Shown: in pieces, positions 23,045-34,505 of the stretch
How positions within the stretch are numbered: position 1 is the first letter of the stretch
How the letters are laid out: each line of letters starts with the position of its first letter
Source of the DNA: Cavia porcellus
Taxonomy: Eukaryota > Chordata > Mammalia > Rodentia > Caviidae
NCBI RefSeq assembly: GCF_034190915.1
Contig: NW_026947506.1
Span: 36,579,748-36,643,747, forward strand
DNA: 64,000 nt
Direction of reading: 5' to 3'
The notes under the pieces: model-generated
Databases searched by the model: none
The model's input: the letters and a program-made list of their open reading frames with translations, nothing else
What the model was told of the DNA's origin: nothing
Program-made: the position numbers and the translations under genes

Positions 23045-23330
23045 CCTAACCTAAGCTAAGCTCTGTGCCAGCTGTCAGGCACTCTCAGCTGAATCAATAG
23101 GGACAGCTGCTGTCCTCATAGAGCTTATAGTCACAAGAATAACAAAACATGGCAGTGGAGTTTCAGTTCAATGCAAGGGCCGGGGCAGGCACTAGGACAC
23201 GCTAGTCATCTGGGAATGGGGAGGAGCCTTCCTAGACAAGTCATATTTCAGGTGTGCCCTGACAAAGGAAAGACAGAGTGTCTTCCAGATGGATAAGAGG
23301 AGACAGGAAGGGGCTCCCTTGACAGGAGTT
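23045..23330 (-). mobile_element. L2 LINE fragment, antisense
   Basis: Antisense L2-like features: 'tgtcctcatagagcttatag', 'gaggagccttcctagacaag' and 'atttcaggtgtgccctgaca'. Diverged. Confidence 0.55.
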
Positions 23331-23369
23331 GAGTCAGGGGGTGACAAACTAAGAGGCATTCTGTTCCTG

Positions 23370-23424
23370 TAGACATTGTCTAAAGAATGTGTACTTTAAC
23401 CCTGCTCTGCAAGGGGAAAAAAAG
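23370..23424 (+). repeat. Short local direct repeat, copy 2
   Basis: Near-identical to 22250-22308, about 1.1 kb away. It lies just upstream of the CpG island. Confidence 0.9.
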
Positions 23425-23800
23425 ATGCCCAAAGGTGCCTGAAGACTGGATAGGATGTGTTGGTCAACCTGCGAAGAACCTAAAATGGCTTTGACAAGTA
23501 AAAAAGGCAGAAGATAAAAAAGACCTGTTTTTCGGTGGTAAAAGTACTGAGGAAATCAGAATGGATTATGGATGGATTTTTATAATGTTTATATATCCCT
23601 GTATTTTTAAATTTAAAGTAATTGTCTGTCTTACCTGCTACCCACGCACTCCTTCGTCTGCAGGGGGCGCCCCGGCGCTCCCCTCTCCTCCTCCAGAATG
23701 ATGGGCAGGGCCTCCGGAACCGGTATGAGCTGACGATTGGCTGTGCATCTGTCCATCACAGAGTACCGCCCCCTCCCTACGTCACATGACGCAGCCCATC

Positions 23801-23866
23801 ATGGCGCCGGGAGCGCGGCTGCCTGGGCCCGCGGCTCCGCAGGGTCGCTGCTGTTGCTACTGTTGA
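23801..23866 (+). other. Candidate upstream ORF 1 in the LMTK2 5' leader
   Basis: A 21-codon frame starting MAPGARLPGP and ending at TGA. The start has A at -3 and G at +4, a stronger context than the main ATG. It matters only if transcription starts upstream of 23801, and the ATG overlaps the YY1-like motif, which may mark the start region itself. Confidence 0.4.
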
Positions 23867-23900
23867 GAGGCAGCGGAGACGGCAGCGCAGACCCGCGGGA

Positions 23901-24005
23901 ATGATGGTGTTTCTCCAGCCGGAGCGGCGGGTGCGGACCAGAAGCCAGGTTGAGTTTGGGCCGAAGCAACGCGTGCTCTGGAGCAGCCAGCGCGGGTGCC
24001 GCTGA
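23901..24005 (+). other. Candidate upstream ORF 2 in the LMTK2 5' leader
   Basis: A 34-codon frame (MMVFLQPERR...) ends 79 bases before the LMTK2 ATG in another frame. The start context is moderate (G at -3). If included in the leader it could lower translation of LMTK2. Confidence 0.4.
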
Positions 24006-24084
24006 GGCAGGACCGACTGGCGGACGGACCGACCCTCGGAAGGCGACCCGAGAGCCGGCCCCAAGGGGCCGCGCCGTGGTCGAG

Positions 24085-24175
24085 ATGCCGGGGCCGCCCG
24101 CATTGCTGCTGCTGCTGCTGCTGCGCCTGGTCATCGGTTTTGCCGGGGCCGCGCCACTTCCGCAAACAGGTGCAG
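24085..24175 (+). CDS. LMTK2: LMTK2 coding exon 1: first hydrophobic segment
   Basis: Encodes residues 1-30 plus the first base of codon 31. It starts MPGPPA, then seven leucines (codons TTG and six CTG), then RLVIGFAGAAPLPQTGA. Residues 7-23 are hydrophobic and form the first membrane segment of this family, which is usually described as a two-pass hairpin rather than a cleaved signal peptide. The start has G at -3 and C at +4 (moderate). The same frame is open upstream to 23950, but without an ATG. The donor is GTGAG at 24176 (phase 1). An alternative GT six bases upstream (24170) is less likely because the join to exon 2 at 24175 gives the family-like sequence GA(D)EAP. Confidence 0.93.
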
Positions 24176-25144
24176 GTGAGCGGGCCGCGGCGGGCTCGGG
24201 GCTGCGGAGCCCGTGCGGCGGGTGGGGGCTCCGCGGGCGTCGGGCCAGCTGGGTCTGGCCTTACCTGGAGGGATCAGAGGGCCCGCCGAGAGCAAGAGGT
24301 CTGGTGAAGGTAGTGATGAGGGTGATGTCTGCCGCAGGGGCGTGGGGTTGGGGGCGGGGGTGAGACGACGCCTCGGCTGCTGGGGAGGGCAGGCTAGGTG
24401 GCACCTACGACCCCTCCCCGGGTGGGCTGCGATATCAACTCTGGACCTGTTGCCTCAGCTTGCATCCTTTGTGGCAATGCCGTCCCTTTTCCAGATGTCA
24501 CCTGCCTCTTGTGCGTTTCTCGCATCTTACGGTAAGAGCCCGTTTTCATAGCTCTCAGCATACTTAAATGCAAATGAAATGACTTGGCCAGCTCTGCGGA
24601 GTTTCCCTGCAACTTATTCTAAAGTTGTAAAATTGATTTTAGACGCTGTGCTTTTTATTCGAAATGAAGCTCGGGATGAGAAGGAAACAGCGATAAATAT
24701 TTCTATTTTAGGAAACTAGTGATTAGTCGCTTTGGAGTAACTATTGACAAACTGGCCTAAGGGTAATTGAAGTTTCTATTTTAACGACGTCAGTGTGTGA
24801 TCTAGCTATCTTTCCTTTTTTCTTCGAGCTCTTTCACGTTTTCTCATATCGTTTTCATTTGGGTTTATTGTGCTAAATAAAACTTCAAGAAAGCGTCTCA
24901 AGTTGGCTTAAAAAAAAAAAAAATCTAAGCTACCTTGCCATTATTGGCTGCTGCTTGTCTTTGAGATGGGGAGAGATTGATATTTTCGTAGATACATAGA
25001 ATTTTAGAGTTGGAATTAGAAATAGAATTTAGTTTACTTCATTTTGCAAATGAAATTTTTCGATACCATAAATGGTTAAATGACCTGTCCAAGGTGACCC
25101 AGCTAAGTAATGTTGGAAGTATACACTGAGGTCCTATAGATTCC

Positions 25145-25217
25145 CTCTTTGTGTGATCTTTTTCTTTTTAAACTTGTTCTCTCTTCGTGTGATTTTTTTT
25201 TTTTTTTTAACTTGTTC
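25145..25217 (+). repeat. 36-bp tandem duplication
   Basis: 'ctctttgtgtgat...aacttgttct' (from 25145) is followed at 25181 by 'ctcttcgtgtgat...aacttgttc', whose T tract has expanded to 16-17 T. Confidence 0.85.
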
Positions 25218-25818
25218 ACCTTGTAACTGTTATGGAGTACTCCTTAGGTCAAGAGTTAGTTTGAAATATTAATAGGGTGCAGAATGTGGAAATTCTGCTT
25301 CCAGAAAAGACACTTTTTTTTAAGCAAATGTACAATGAAAGCTATAAGTAATTACTTCTAGAGCCACACTAGGTTATGCCTTGAGTGTCCTTTACAAAGT
25401 ATATAATGTTATCATTTTACCATATATGTGTTAAAATTTTCCCGCTCCCTTAGATCAATTCTTTTAAGGTGAATTCTGATCCTGTGGATAAGAAGAGTAA
25501 GTGTTGCTGAACTGTATAGCCAGCCCAAGTACAAGTCCCAGAAAACACTTAGGAATTAGTGAAAGACAGTGATGTTGATAAATAAGGGTGTTGATGTTGA
25601 AACTGCAGATTAGCACTAGAGTAGGATAGTGGATAAACAGTGTATGTAGAAGATTCAAGAAGCTTCTAGAAGTCTTTGCACTTAATCAAATTTTTAGTAT
25701 TTTGAAATCTACATGTTCTTTATGAAGACTGGTGAAAATGTATCTGCCTGTATACTTCGTCCATGCTTTTATTTTTTGTTTTACTGTTTTATGCAGACAT
25801 GATTACAGAAGGCTAAGG

Positions 25819-25843
25819 TTTTTTTTTTTTTTTTTTTTTTTTT
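25819..25843. repeat. Poly-T tract
   Basis: About 25 consecutive T. No clear SINE body was recognised next to it. Confidence 0.9.
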
Positions 25844-26060
25844 GGAGTGTTGTAGAACAAAGCAATCAGAAAAATAAATCCATAAATACATATATTTAAT
25901 TGTGATATAAGTAAAGTCCAAGGAAATAATTCAGTGATTTAGAGCAATTTTTGCAGATTTCCCTTTCATATTTTGATCCTTGAAGGGGAGGTGTGTGGCA
26001 CATGAATAATAGGTAGTTGGGGGTAAAGTCTGTGAAAAAAGGCACAATTAAACACAGATA

Positions 26061-26240
26061 CAGGCCAGGTGTGGTAGCTCATGCCTATAACCCCATCCAG
26101 ATGATCACAAATTTGAGCCCAATCTCGGTAACTTAACAATTTAGTTAAAACTCACCTCAAAATTAGAAATAAAAAAAGGACCGGGAACATAGTTTACTGT
26201 GAAGGCCCTAGGTTCAATCCCCAATATAAAAAGAGAAAAA
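26061..26240 (+). mobile_element. B1-dID composite SINE
   Basis: B1 start ggccaggtgtggtagctcat, then an ID-like end 'aggccctaggttcaatcccc' and a short A/G-rich tail. Confidence 0.75.
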
Positions 26241-26648
26241 GGAGAGGGGGTTTCTTTCCATTTTAAAAAGAGTGTTAATTCTATGAGTAGGATAGATCTT
26301 GATCAGGAGTAAAGAAACCTTTGAGCTAATCTTGATTAATGAGCTCACTGATTAAGAAAGGAGAACTTCTTTTGAACTTATTTGGTAGATAAAAGAGCAG
26401 CAATACCTTTAAAAAAACATCAAACTTCTGATGATTTAGGAACCTGGATTCTATTCCTGCTTAGTTAGGGCTAGTCCCTTTCAAGTAAGAATAGACCCAT
26501 TGCATCAAGTCTTTTGCCTCCTTGATGTTACTCTTTCTGAAGCTAAGTCTATTTAATGGTCCCTTGGAGAAAGCATGCGTACCAGAAATAATGTGTTTTT
26601 AAAATATTTGAGTTGTGTCTTTTGCCAGCATTTCTCTTTTTCTTTGTC

Positions 26649-26805
26649 TGTCTTTTTTTTTTTTTTTTTTTTTTGAGATAGAGTCTTGGCTTATATTCCA
26701 TGGCTTTTGAACTAGTTCAGTAGCCCAGACTAGATCCACAATTTATTATCCTTCTCCCTCGGTCTTATGAGTGCTGGGGTTACAGATATAGTTCTGTAAG
26801 CCTGT
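26649..26805 (-). mobile_element. B1-type SINE with long poly-T
   Basis: About 25 T, then gagatagagtcttgg, 'tagcccagactagatccaca' and 'gagtgctggggttacagata': reverse-strand B1. Confidence 0.8.
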
Positions 26806-28087
26806 TTATTGGGGAAGAAAATGAGATTGTTAAATAAAATTCAGCTTTTAAATTAAAGTTCATTTATTCAAATTGTCTTTGTTATGCAGAATCATTTTGA
26901 GTTTTGGAAGTTAGAAAAGTGTTTATTAATTGAATCATAAGAAAGTTACATAAATATGTGGATTACTTTTGCCTAGCAGGCCAGAAGGCATTTCTTGTTT
27001 GAACTTTAATTTGGGTTTCACTGTGGCTGTGGGATGCCCTTGTGTTGCTTTGGCTATGAGCTTCTTTTCCTGAGAATCCATATTTCTGCAGCAAGAGCCC
27101 ATGTTGTTGGTATAGCTTGAGACTGGCCCCTGGTAGGTAGTAAGATTATGTTGAGAGAAAATCCACTTTCTTACATTGTTAAATGACCAAACTAAGATCA
27201 TAGTTTAGTTCTTTTCTTCAGATCATAGTTATTAGATCATTTCCTTGGAAAACATTTTTGTGCCTTTTGTAAGATTCTGATCATAAATTAGTATTTCAAA
27301 TAAAGGTAGATGCTATACATGTCTACGTGAAAGCATTCCCCTGAGCCCACGCTTTCTTATTAATATCAGGATAATGATTAGAGAGGGAAACTCACTTCTA
27401 TTGTTCTGCGGCATATTAGGTCACAGAGTACAGAGGAAGCTTTTAGCAGTTCCAGATAAAGGCCCTCACGGAAGGAAACCGGGGAAGCCGATGGGACCCA
27501 GCCACTGATTAAATGCAGCTTGGGGAATTGGGGCTCTCATTTCAGATTAAACAGACATATCTTGAAGATTTCTAGAGTGAAGGAAGTGCTTTCTAAAGTG
27601 TGAATTTTTGTGATTAATAGCTCCTGAGAAATAAAAATTATTTCCTATTCAAATTCCTTCAGGATTTATGGCTGTGAAGTTTGAAGTTGGATTTAGGTTA
27701 GGATTGCTGTATTTGCTTTTAAAGGGTGACACCAACCATGCTCATCTGCACAGTAATAGAGTCTGTCCAGTTTTGTAGCTGGCAAGCACTGAAGTTACCA
27801 AATCCTTACTGTTTTGCTGATATCAGTGTGCTTACTGTTCATGCAATTCTTTTGAAATTTGGAGAGTCCTTGGGCCCTCTCTGTCCCTTGTGGGCCGTGT
27901 CACTTAGATAACAGCTCTACATATAATAAAAAAGACATTGTCATATAAACAAGGGATGTACAGGCTTCTGAAACAAATAGATCCTCAAATGAGTCCTTGT
28001 AGATAGACAGAAAAAAGAATTCCAACTTTTCATTGTGGTTGGAAATAAAATTTACAAACCAATTATAGGAGGAACATAATGTCTTAG

Positions 28088-28260
28088 AAGGAAATTCACT
28101 TTGGAGTTAGACCTAGATGTGTGGTTTCGCATTTTCACTTCACTACCTTTGAGATCTTGGGCCATTTACTTGGCATCTTCTGGCATTTTAGAACTCAGCT
28201 GTTAAAGAATGATAATAATGTTGGGAGGAAGGGATAATATGGTAGTACCTGAGATGGCTA
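28088..28260 (+). mobile_element. MIR SINE fragment
   Basis: Diverged MIR core: 'ctttggagttagacctagat', 'tttgagatcttgggccattt' and 'tgataataatgttgg'. Confidence 0.6.
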
Positions 28261-29204
28261 TATATTATATATTTGGTGATGTAGGTGTCTTCATTGTGTC
28301 TGGGATTTTCATTTTGTGTGTGGGTGTGTGAATTTGGTAGGTTGTCATAGGATCGATTAATGGCAGGTGGAATGGCTTTAGACAGGGCACTTGAAGTGGT
28401 AGCTGCATAACATGGAATGTTCAGAATTTAATGGATTCGAGAAGTCTTTGTTGCTCAAAATAACTTGTTATGTGGTGAATGGAGGCCCTATAGACAGAAA
28501 TAAACCTGGTTGATATAAATGTGATATATAAGTTGGCTTATTCCTCAAATTCATAATGTTGGGGAACTATACTGAAAATTTTTAGAATGATCTAGATTAG
28601 CCTGCTTTTACATAATAAACCTGTTTTGAAGCATCAAGATGACTAAAGCTCTTGCAAGTGAACAATTGCTGGTTTTAATTTACTTAAAGGAGCCACGAAC
28701 AATCTGTTTCCTTGACCCAAAACAATTCCATAGTTTTTGCAGGAACCATCCCCAGAGACAGGATGGTTAGCCCAGGTTGTTGATTCTTCTCCTTGGAAAA
28801 TGTCCTTTGGGAAGATGAATTTTTTTCTCTCTCTTTTAAAATCATGTGCTTTTGCAGTGTACCAGCTGTGCTTTAACTCTGTTACGACTTGTATTTGCTA
28901 CTGAGAAGTGAGGAAAGGTATATTACAGAAAGAAGAAGTCTAGAGCAGAATGCCACATTTGTGTTGTTTAGATTTGATTCTCAACTTTGTTTTTGAATCT
29001 TGATATGAAGATAACTGTTTTAAGAGAAAGTACAGGAAATATGGTAAAATCCATGTGTTGGTAGAACAAAAATACTGAAGCAATGTATTTTAAAATTATG
29101 GCAAGTGGCTACCTTGGAATTATGCCCTGGCATTACAGTTATTTGCCACAGAAAACAGGCATATTAGAAAAATAACCTTAGTATTTTAAAAATGTTTCTT
29201 GGCA

Positions 29205-29305
29205 GGGGCTGGGGATTTAGCTCAGCGGCATAAGCGCCTGCCTTGCAGGCAGTCGTGAGTTCGATCCCCAGTACCGATAAAAAGGAAAAAGACAAAAAAA
29301 AAAAA
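29205..29305 (+). mobile_element. ID SINE, recent
   Basis: ID head ggggctggggatttagctca. This copy lacks four bases in the tRNA-like arm (ccttgcaggcag instead of ccttgcaagcaggcag). The duplication GTTTCTTGGCA lies at 29194-29204 and 29306-29316. Confidence 0.95.
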
Positions 29306-29755
29306 AGTTTCTTGGCAAAGGTTAACACAGTGCAACAGTCCCAGATCCTATTTGATTTTATTGTGCTTCAAATGAGAAAATGAGAACCATGAATACCAAG
29401 TGCCCCAGGTGCCTGAGTCTTGACAGTGCCACACATGGCTCTTCCTTTCTCTGCTCCCTGGATTTGGCCATTTTTCCTTATCCAGTGACCAAGAATGACT
29501 CCGTAGTCCTCTGCTCTCTTGAGGCTCTAATGGGGGTGATGGTAAATTTGACGTTTTATTTGTGACAGTTTGACAGATTTTACATTTTACAATTTTGCAT
29601 TTTACAATGTGCTTGATTTGATATTTTAAAAGGCTTAAGTTCTCATCAAGTCAAATAGATGTGCCCGGACCATGTGCTGTGGCCACAGTAGATCCTGGCT
29701 TCTATGTACCTGTGATAGTGTATCTTGTTTCTGCCCTGTCTACTTTTCGTGGTAA

Positions 29756-29908
29756 TTTTTTGGCACAGGGTGTGTTCAAGCCAGGGCCTCCATATGTTAT
29801 CCAAGTTGGCCTTGAACTCAGTTTGTAGCCCATACTGTCCTCGGACCTGCAATTCTCTTGTCTCAGCCAAGTGCTAGGATTACAGACATGTGCTACCACA
29901 CTTGACTC
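29756..29908 (-). mobile_element. B1-type SINE
   Basis: 'gttggccttgaactcagttt', 'gtagcccatactgtcctcgg' and 'caagtgctaggattacagac' on the reverse strand, with the internal B1 duplication. Confidence 0.85.
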
Positions 29909-31224
29909 TGTGTGTGACACATTCTTTAAGAGCTGCATTGACCTGCTTATCGCTTACCAAAATATTCTGGGTAAATTCCCAACTTCCAGCTCTGCATATA
30001 TTCCCCCTGTTTATAAATGTCTCTCTTTTTTTTAAATGGTTTTGGTGGGGTGGGGTTGGGTTTTTTCCTCTAAGTGCTATTGTCACATCATCTTTTTTTT
30101 TTAAAACCTCTTTGCAGACTTGCTTGCTTTTGAGCCTTCTGTTCTGGCTGGGCCCTTAGAAATTCTTACCCCAGTGAACTCTAGAGTGTGTACCCATGGG
30201 ACAAGATGTTCCATGGGGTGCTGGATAAAAACATTGCAACTTAGGTTTTTATTTCTTTTTATCTTATCTTTAAAATTTTGATTTATGTGGACCCTTTTAA
30301 GATATAAAATATAAAACATGATCAAAATGTATGCTGAATGTTTTTAAAACTATAACAGTAAAAGGCCATGGGTCTACACCAAATCCTCCACTTCCCTTGC
30401 TTCACATGCCCTTATCCTATTGTTGCCATTTTCTGAAGTTGTTCTGGAGACGCTATCAAAAATACGTGAATGTTGCTACTAAGTCCCATCCAACAAAAAG
30501 GCAGGCTTATAAAGACCTGACAGCATGTACTTATCCATCTTATTCATGGGATATGGCATCAGGCAATTTCTGACTTTTCCCGAAAGTCACATGACCATGA
30601 TATGGAAATGTCTTGAATTGATTCAGGACATTGAGGCAGCCACAGCAGTACAAGAGGGGTTCCAGCACTGCCTCATAAAGTGGCAAGAATGATGGAATAT
30701 GTTCAAAGAGAGGGGGAGTACCCTGAGGAGGGTTAGTAGCAATGTATCTTTTACAGTAATTTTTTAAAACGTCAACATTCACCATATATTTCAGTCACTG
30801 ACACATTTTAGTGGTTAAGTGAATTTGCCTAAAAATGGGAGGAGTATGAGAAAGATTTCCTGATAGGTGGAATGATGGGGAAAGGTCTGGATTCATCGTA
30901 ACAGTCTCCCATTTGCACTGAGCAAATACTACTTCATGTTGTTGCTCTGTATCTGGAGTGCAAAGGGCGTGTTATATCTCATTGGACTTTCTAGTGTTTG
31001 CATGGTGTGACACAGGTTGTAAACCGTTCAGTAAATGAGGATGAGGAAGGTGGTCCTGGGAAAATGAGTTCCCCAGGCTGCTGCTGCTGCTGTGTGCCCG
31101 TGAGGCTTACGAGGAGATATGGTGGCCCCAGCCTGGCATTCTCCTGGGGGCTTGCTTTGCATTCCAGCCCAATCCTTCACCTGGAATGAGCCCCTTTATA
31201 ATGTCTTATTTTTGATATAATAAA

Positions 31225-31440
31225 TTTCATGGTTTCTAAAAAATACAGTAAACATTTAGAACAAACTTAGATGTACAAAGAGTTCCTGTGTAGCTTTTAC
31301 CCAGTTTCCCCTATTATGTTATAACAACTAAAGAACCAGCACTAGTGTGTGTTACTGACTACAATCTATACTTTATTTGGAATTACTTGGTGTTTTTCTC
31401 ATGACTTTTTTCTCTTTCGTCATACTACCACATTACATTT
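31225..31440 (-). mobile_element. Old L1M-type fragment (probable)
   Basis: 'tgtacaaagagttcctgtgt', 'agcttttacccagtttcccc' and 'caatctatactttatttgga' resemble a common mammalian ancient L1 3' segment. Family and orientation are uncertain. Confidence 0.45.
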
Positions 31441-31507
31441 AGCTATCTTGTCACTATAGGCTTTTCCAGCCTTTTTCTTGTTTTTGATGACTCTGGTAGT
31501 TATGTTT

Positions 31508-31630
31508 TGCTTTTGTTTTTTTGCTTTTGTAGTTCAGACTGGCATGAACTCACTGGGTAGCCCAGGCTGACCTTGAACTTGAAGTGATCCTCCTGTTTGC
31601 CTTACAAATAGAATGGGATTATGCCTTCAT
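31508..31630 (-). mobile_element. B1-type SINE
   Basis: 'actgggtagcccaggctgac', 'cttgaacttgaagtgatcct', reverse-strand B1. Confidence 0.8.
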
Positions 31631-32069
31631 GGAGGAGGATCACAGAGATAAAATGCCATTCTCATTATAACATGTCAAGAGTGCTACATGCATCAAATGA
31701 GTTGAAGGAATGTGACTTGTCAACTGGTCACCTAGTTGAGGTGGTGTGTTTTTGTTAACTTTCCCCACTAGAGAGTTACTTTCTCCCCCCTGCTTCAAAT
31801 TCTACATGCCCACAGTCCACACTTCAGGGTGATGACCTTTGTTCTAACTCCTTAAGGGCGAGTATCTGTAGATATTGTTTGAGTTCTGCATGAAGGATTT
31901 GACTATTCTCTGCCATTGGATTCTCTACACAGGAATCTGTATCAGTGTGGGGATTAGGATGTTTATTGGGTCACAATTCAGTGCTGTGTTTGTTTTGTTG
32001 CTTTGATTGTACTAGCTTCTGTATGTCCCCTTGACATCTTTTTACTTTTTTTCCTTCCTTCCTTTTTTT

Positions 32070-32212
32070 TTTTTTGTACTGAAGCCTTTCCAGTGAGCTG
32101 CATTCTAGCCCTTTTATTTTTGGAATGGAGTCTGGTTAAATCAGTAAATTGCCCAGGCTGGGCTCAAATTTGTAATCCCAGATTCTAGGATATGCTATCA
32201 TGCTTAGCTCTA
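32070..32212 (-). mobile_element. B1-dID composite SINE
   Basis: 'tactgaagcctttccagtga', 'gctgcattctagcccttttа'-type ID remnant, then 'aattgcccaggctgggctca' and 'aatcccagattctaggatat'. Confidence 0.65.
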
Positions 32213-32859
32213 TTTTTTTGGTTACAGCACCTCTTTACTTTCTGACATCACTAGGAACCACAGCTTCATCTTTTGTGGTTCCCCCTAGAATTCACCTTTT
32301 CCTCAGGGAGCCTTTTGATGGAAAATATTAGAGACCAAGATCTGAGGACTGGATTTGCTGCTTGCACAGGACACTTATAATAGAGTTTTGATTCTCTGCT
32401 TCCTTTGTCTGAAGTGTTAGGGGAAGAGATTTGGAGGGAGAAGGGATGACTTAGGGATGGACAAGTAGCAAGGACTCTGGCCACATATTTTCTTCTGTGT
32501 CCTTAAATTGTTAAATACCTCCATAAATATTTGAGATACCATGTTTGTGGTACTAAATACATTGTAATGATATTAACAAGATCTTATGTTTCTTTCTATA
32601 GCAGTGGATACATGAAAAGCAAGTTTGTTACACCTCCAAGAGCAGCCTAATCTCTAAAAATATGAGGGAAACCTCTTTGGCCTAATAATTTAGAGAGAGG
32701 ATTATTTAAAAAGATCTTTCAGCATTGGACACTGCTGAAAGGGTTTACAAGCAACTCCTTTAAAGGATCAAAGTTCAGATAAAATGTCCGGAGGCAAATC
32801 TCTGGAATGGTATCAAGGCTGAAAGCTTGTTTGAGTGTGTTTCTAGAGCTTTTCTTTTC

Positions 32860-32990
32860 AGCTTTATTATGGAAAGTGTTGAACATACACAAAAATAGGT
32901 TAATAGTATAGTGGACTTACATACCCACTTTGTCCAGAATCAACAATTTTAAATTTATGGTCAGTCTTGCTTTACCTGGACCCTCCCTAC
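32860..32990 (-). mobile_element. Old L1M-type fragment (probable)
   Basis: 'gttgaacatacacaaaaata' and 'atacccactttgtccagaat' resemble a widespread ancient L1 3' segment. Short and diverged, and the orientation is uncertain. Confidence 0.4.
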
Positions 32991-33433
32991 TGCCTGGATT
33001 TTTGATGTAAATCTAGCCTCAACTCTATTTGACTGTAACTGCTCTGGGAAAAATAAGGCTGTTTTATAAAACAGAATGGCTTGCATTAGGGTCACCTAAG
33101 GATTTGTAGAAATTTAGATCCAGGTGCCCAGTTGTAACCACCTGAATCAGAATTCTGGGGGTTGACCAGGATACCTACACTTACAGTATTTTTCTGGTTA
33201 TCTACCCCTGCCTCCTGCTCCTGTGGCACAAATATTTTATCTTCTACATATAAAACTATTAGTTACTTAATAGAAATCTGATTGGTGTAAATAATGACAT
33301 TCAAAGAAGGAAGGAAATAAACATAATTTTAAATTCTCAAATTGATGACAGTACCTAAAATCTGAAATGAGCATATCTCTAGCCCTGACCACCATGTCTG
33401 GTAGCTTTAAGGGACTTTTCCTTTTTTCTGTCT

Positions 33434-33434
<1 letters not shown>

Positions 33435-33490
<56 letters not shown>

Positions 33491-33493
33491 CTC
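33435..33493. repeat. (CTGT)n/(CT)n microsatellite
   Basis: CTGT units followed by about 15 CT units. A pyrimidine-only tract. Confidence 0.95.
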
Positions 33494-33784
33494 ATTTGTT
33501 TGTTTTTAAACTCAACTGTCCCTCTGGATATTGATATAAATGAGAGCCCGCATACATTTTATAGTATGCTATATATATAGCCAGTGAAAACTGGGAACTG
33601 TTAGCTTAGCCAGTGCCTGCTGCACAGCCTGAGGTCCACATGGTGCACACATGCCAGAGGTCAGCCCACTATGGCATGAGTCAGGGTGCAGCTGACAGGA
33701 AGTTAAGTTAGTGCAGGTGTAACTCAGCGGTGACAGATGTGGACGATACAACCTGAGAACACAGACTCCTCATTTTTGTACAAA

Positions 33785-33846
33785 CTTGCTTGCTTCCTTC
33801 CTTCCTTCCTTTCTTCCTTCCTTCCTTCCTTCTTTCCTTCCTTCCA
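33785..33846. repeat. (CTTC)n microsatellite
   Basis: Tetranucleotide pyrimidine tract with two small interruptions, adjoining a B1. Confidence 0.95.
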
Positions 33847-33865
33847 AACCCTTTCCTTTACCTCT

Positions 33866-33975
33866 TTGTTGTTGTGTTTCAGACAGGGCCTTTCATGTAG
33901 ACCATGCTGACCTTGAACTTGTGATCCTCCTGCCTTGGCCTTCTGAGTGCTGAGATTATTTGCCTGATGGGCTGG
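33866..33975 (-). mobile_element. B1-type SINE
   Basis: 'cagacagggcctttcatgta', 'gaccttgaacttgtgatcct', 'gagtgctgagattatttgcc'. Confidence 0.8.
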
Positions 33976-34387
33976 GATCCCATCCATCCTTCCTCTTTAC
34001 CTTCTGTCCTCTCTCTCTTTCTCTTCCCCCTTTCGTTTCTTTCTCTTTTTCCTGGTATATATAGTTACAGTCTTGCTTTAAAAAGTTTATTTTTCTAAGC
34101 TAATTTATTTTGGTATAGCCTGGGATTTGTGACCTAGTTTGCATTTTTCAGTGAGGTAATGTATTCATAGATAGCTACATTTTGATACGTTTGCTGTATG
34201 TATATTGATATGTACAAAATATTCTGATGATGAGTTAAAGTGAACTATTTATCTCTGAAACTACTGCATTATAATGACTGTATAATTCATGGAGTTTAAG
34301 AAGTTTATAAGCTCATATAATAGTATATACTTTTTTAGTAACATGTATACTGTGAGTGGGACAATTAGTTAAAAGTACCTGTAATGA

Positions 34388-34505
34388 TGTTTTTTTTTTT
34401 GTTTTTTTTTTTTTGTCTTTTTCCTTTTTATCGGTACCGGGGATCGAACTCACGACTGCCTGCTTGCAAGGCAGGTGCTTATGCCACCGAGCTAAATCTT
34501 CAGCC
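34388..34505 (-). mobile_element. ID SINE, recent, minus strand
   Basis: Long T-rich tail, gtctttttcctttttatcgg, 'ggatcgaactcacgactgcc' and 'accgagctaaatcttcagcc'. A near-perfect duplication CCTGTAATGATG / CCTGTAATAATG flanks it. Confidence 0.95.

Larger units (their letters stand above)
23640..24440 (+). promoter_or_regulatory. LMTK2: CpG-island promoter of LMTK2
   Basis: Sharp rise in GC and CpG around the LMTK2 first exon, with no TATA box seen. Candidate sites are a CTCF-like GCAGGGGGCGCC (about 23660-23671), an ETS-type CCGGAA (23714-23719), an inverted CCAAT box (ATTGG at 23736-23740, NF-Y type), a near-palindromic E-box GTCACATGAC (23781-23790) and a YY1-like ATCATGGCG (about 23799-23807). 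This composition fits a broadly expressed housekeeping-type promoter. The exact start site cannot be read from sequence. Confidence 0.85.

Noticed and set aside
23777..24165. Overlapping minus-strand open frames of 102-111 codons in the CpG island
   Set aside because: They are antisense shadows of the GC-rich leader and exon 1. Their glutamine/serine runs are the CTG tract read backwards.
24170..24175. Alternative LMTK2 exon 1 donor (GTGCAG at 24170)
   Set aside because: Ending the exon at 24169 also leaves phase 1, but it would drop two residues and the site matches the donor consensus less well than GTGAG at 24176.
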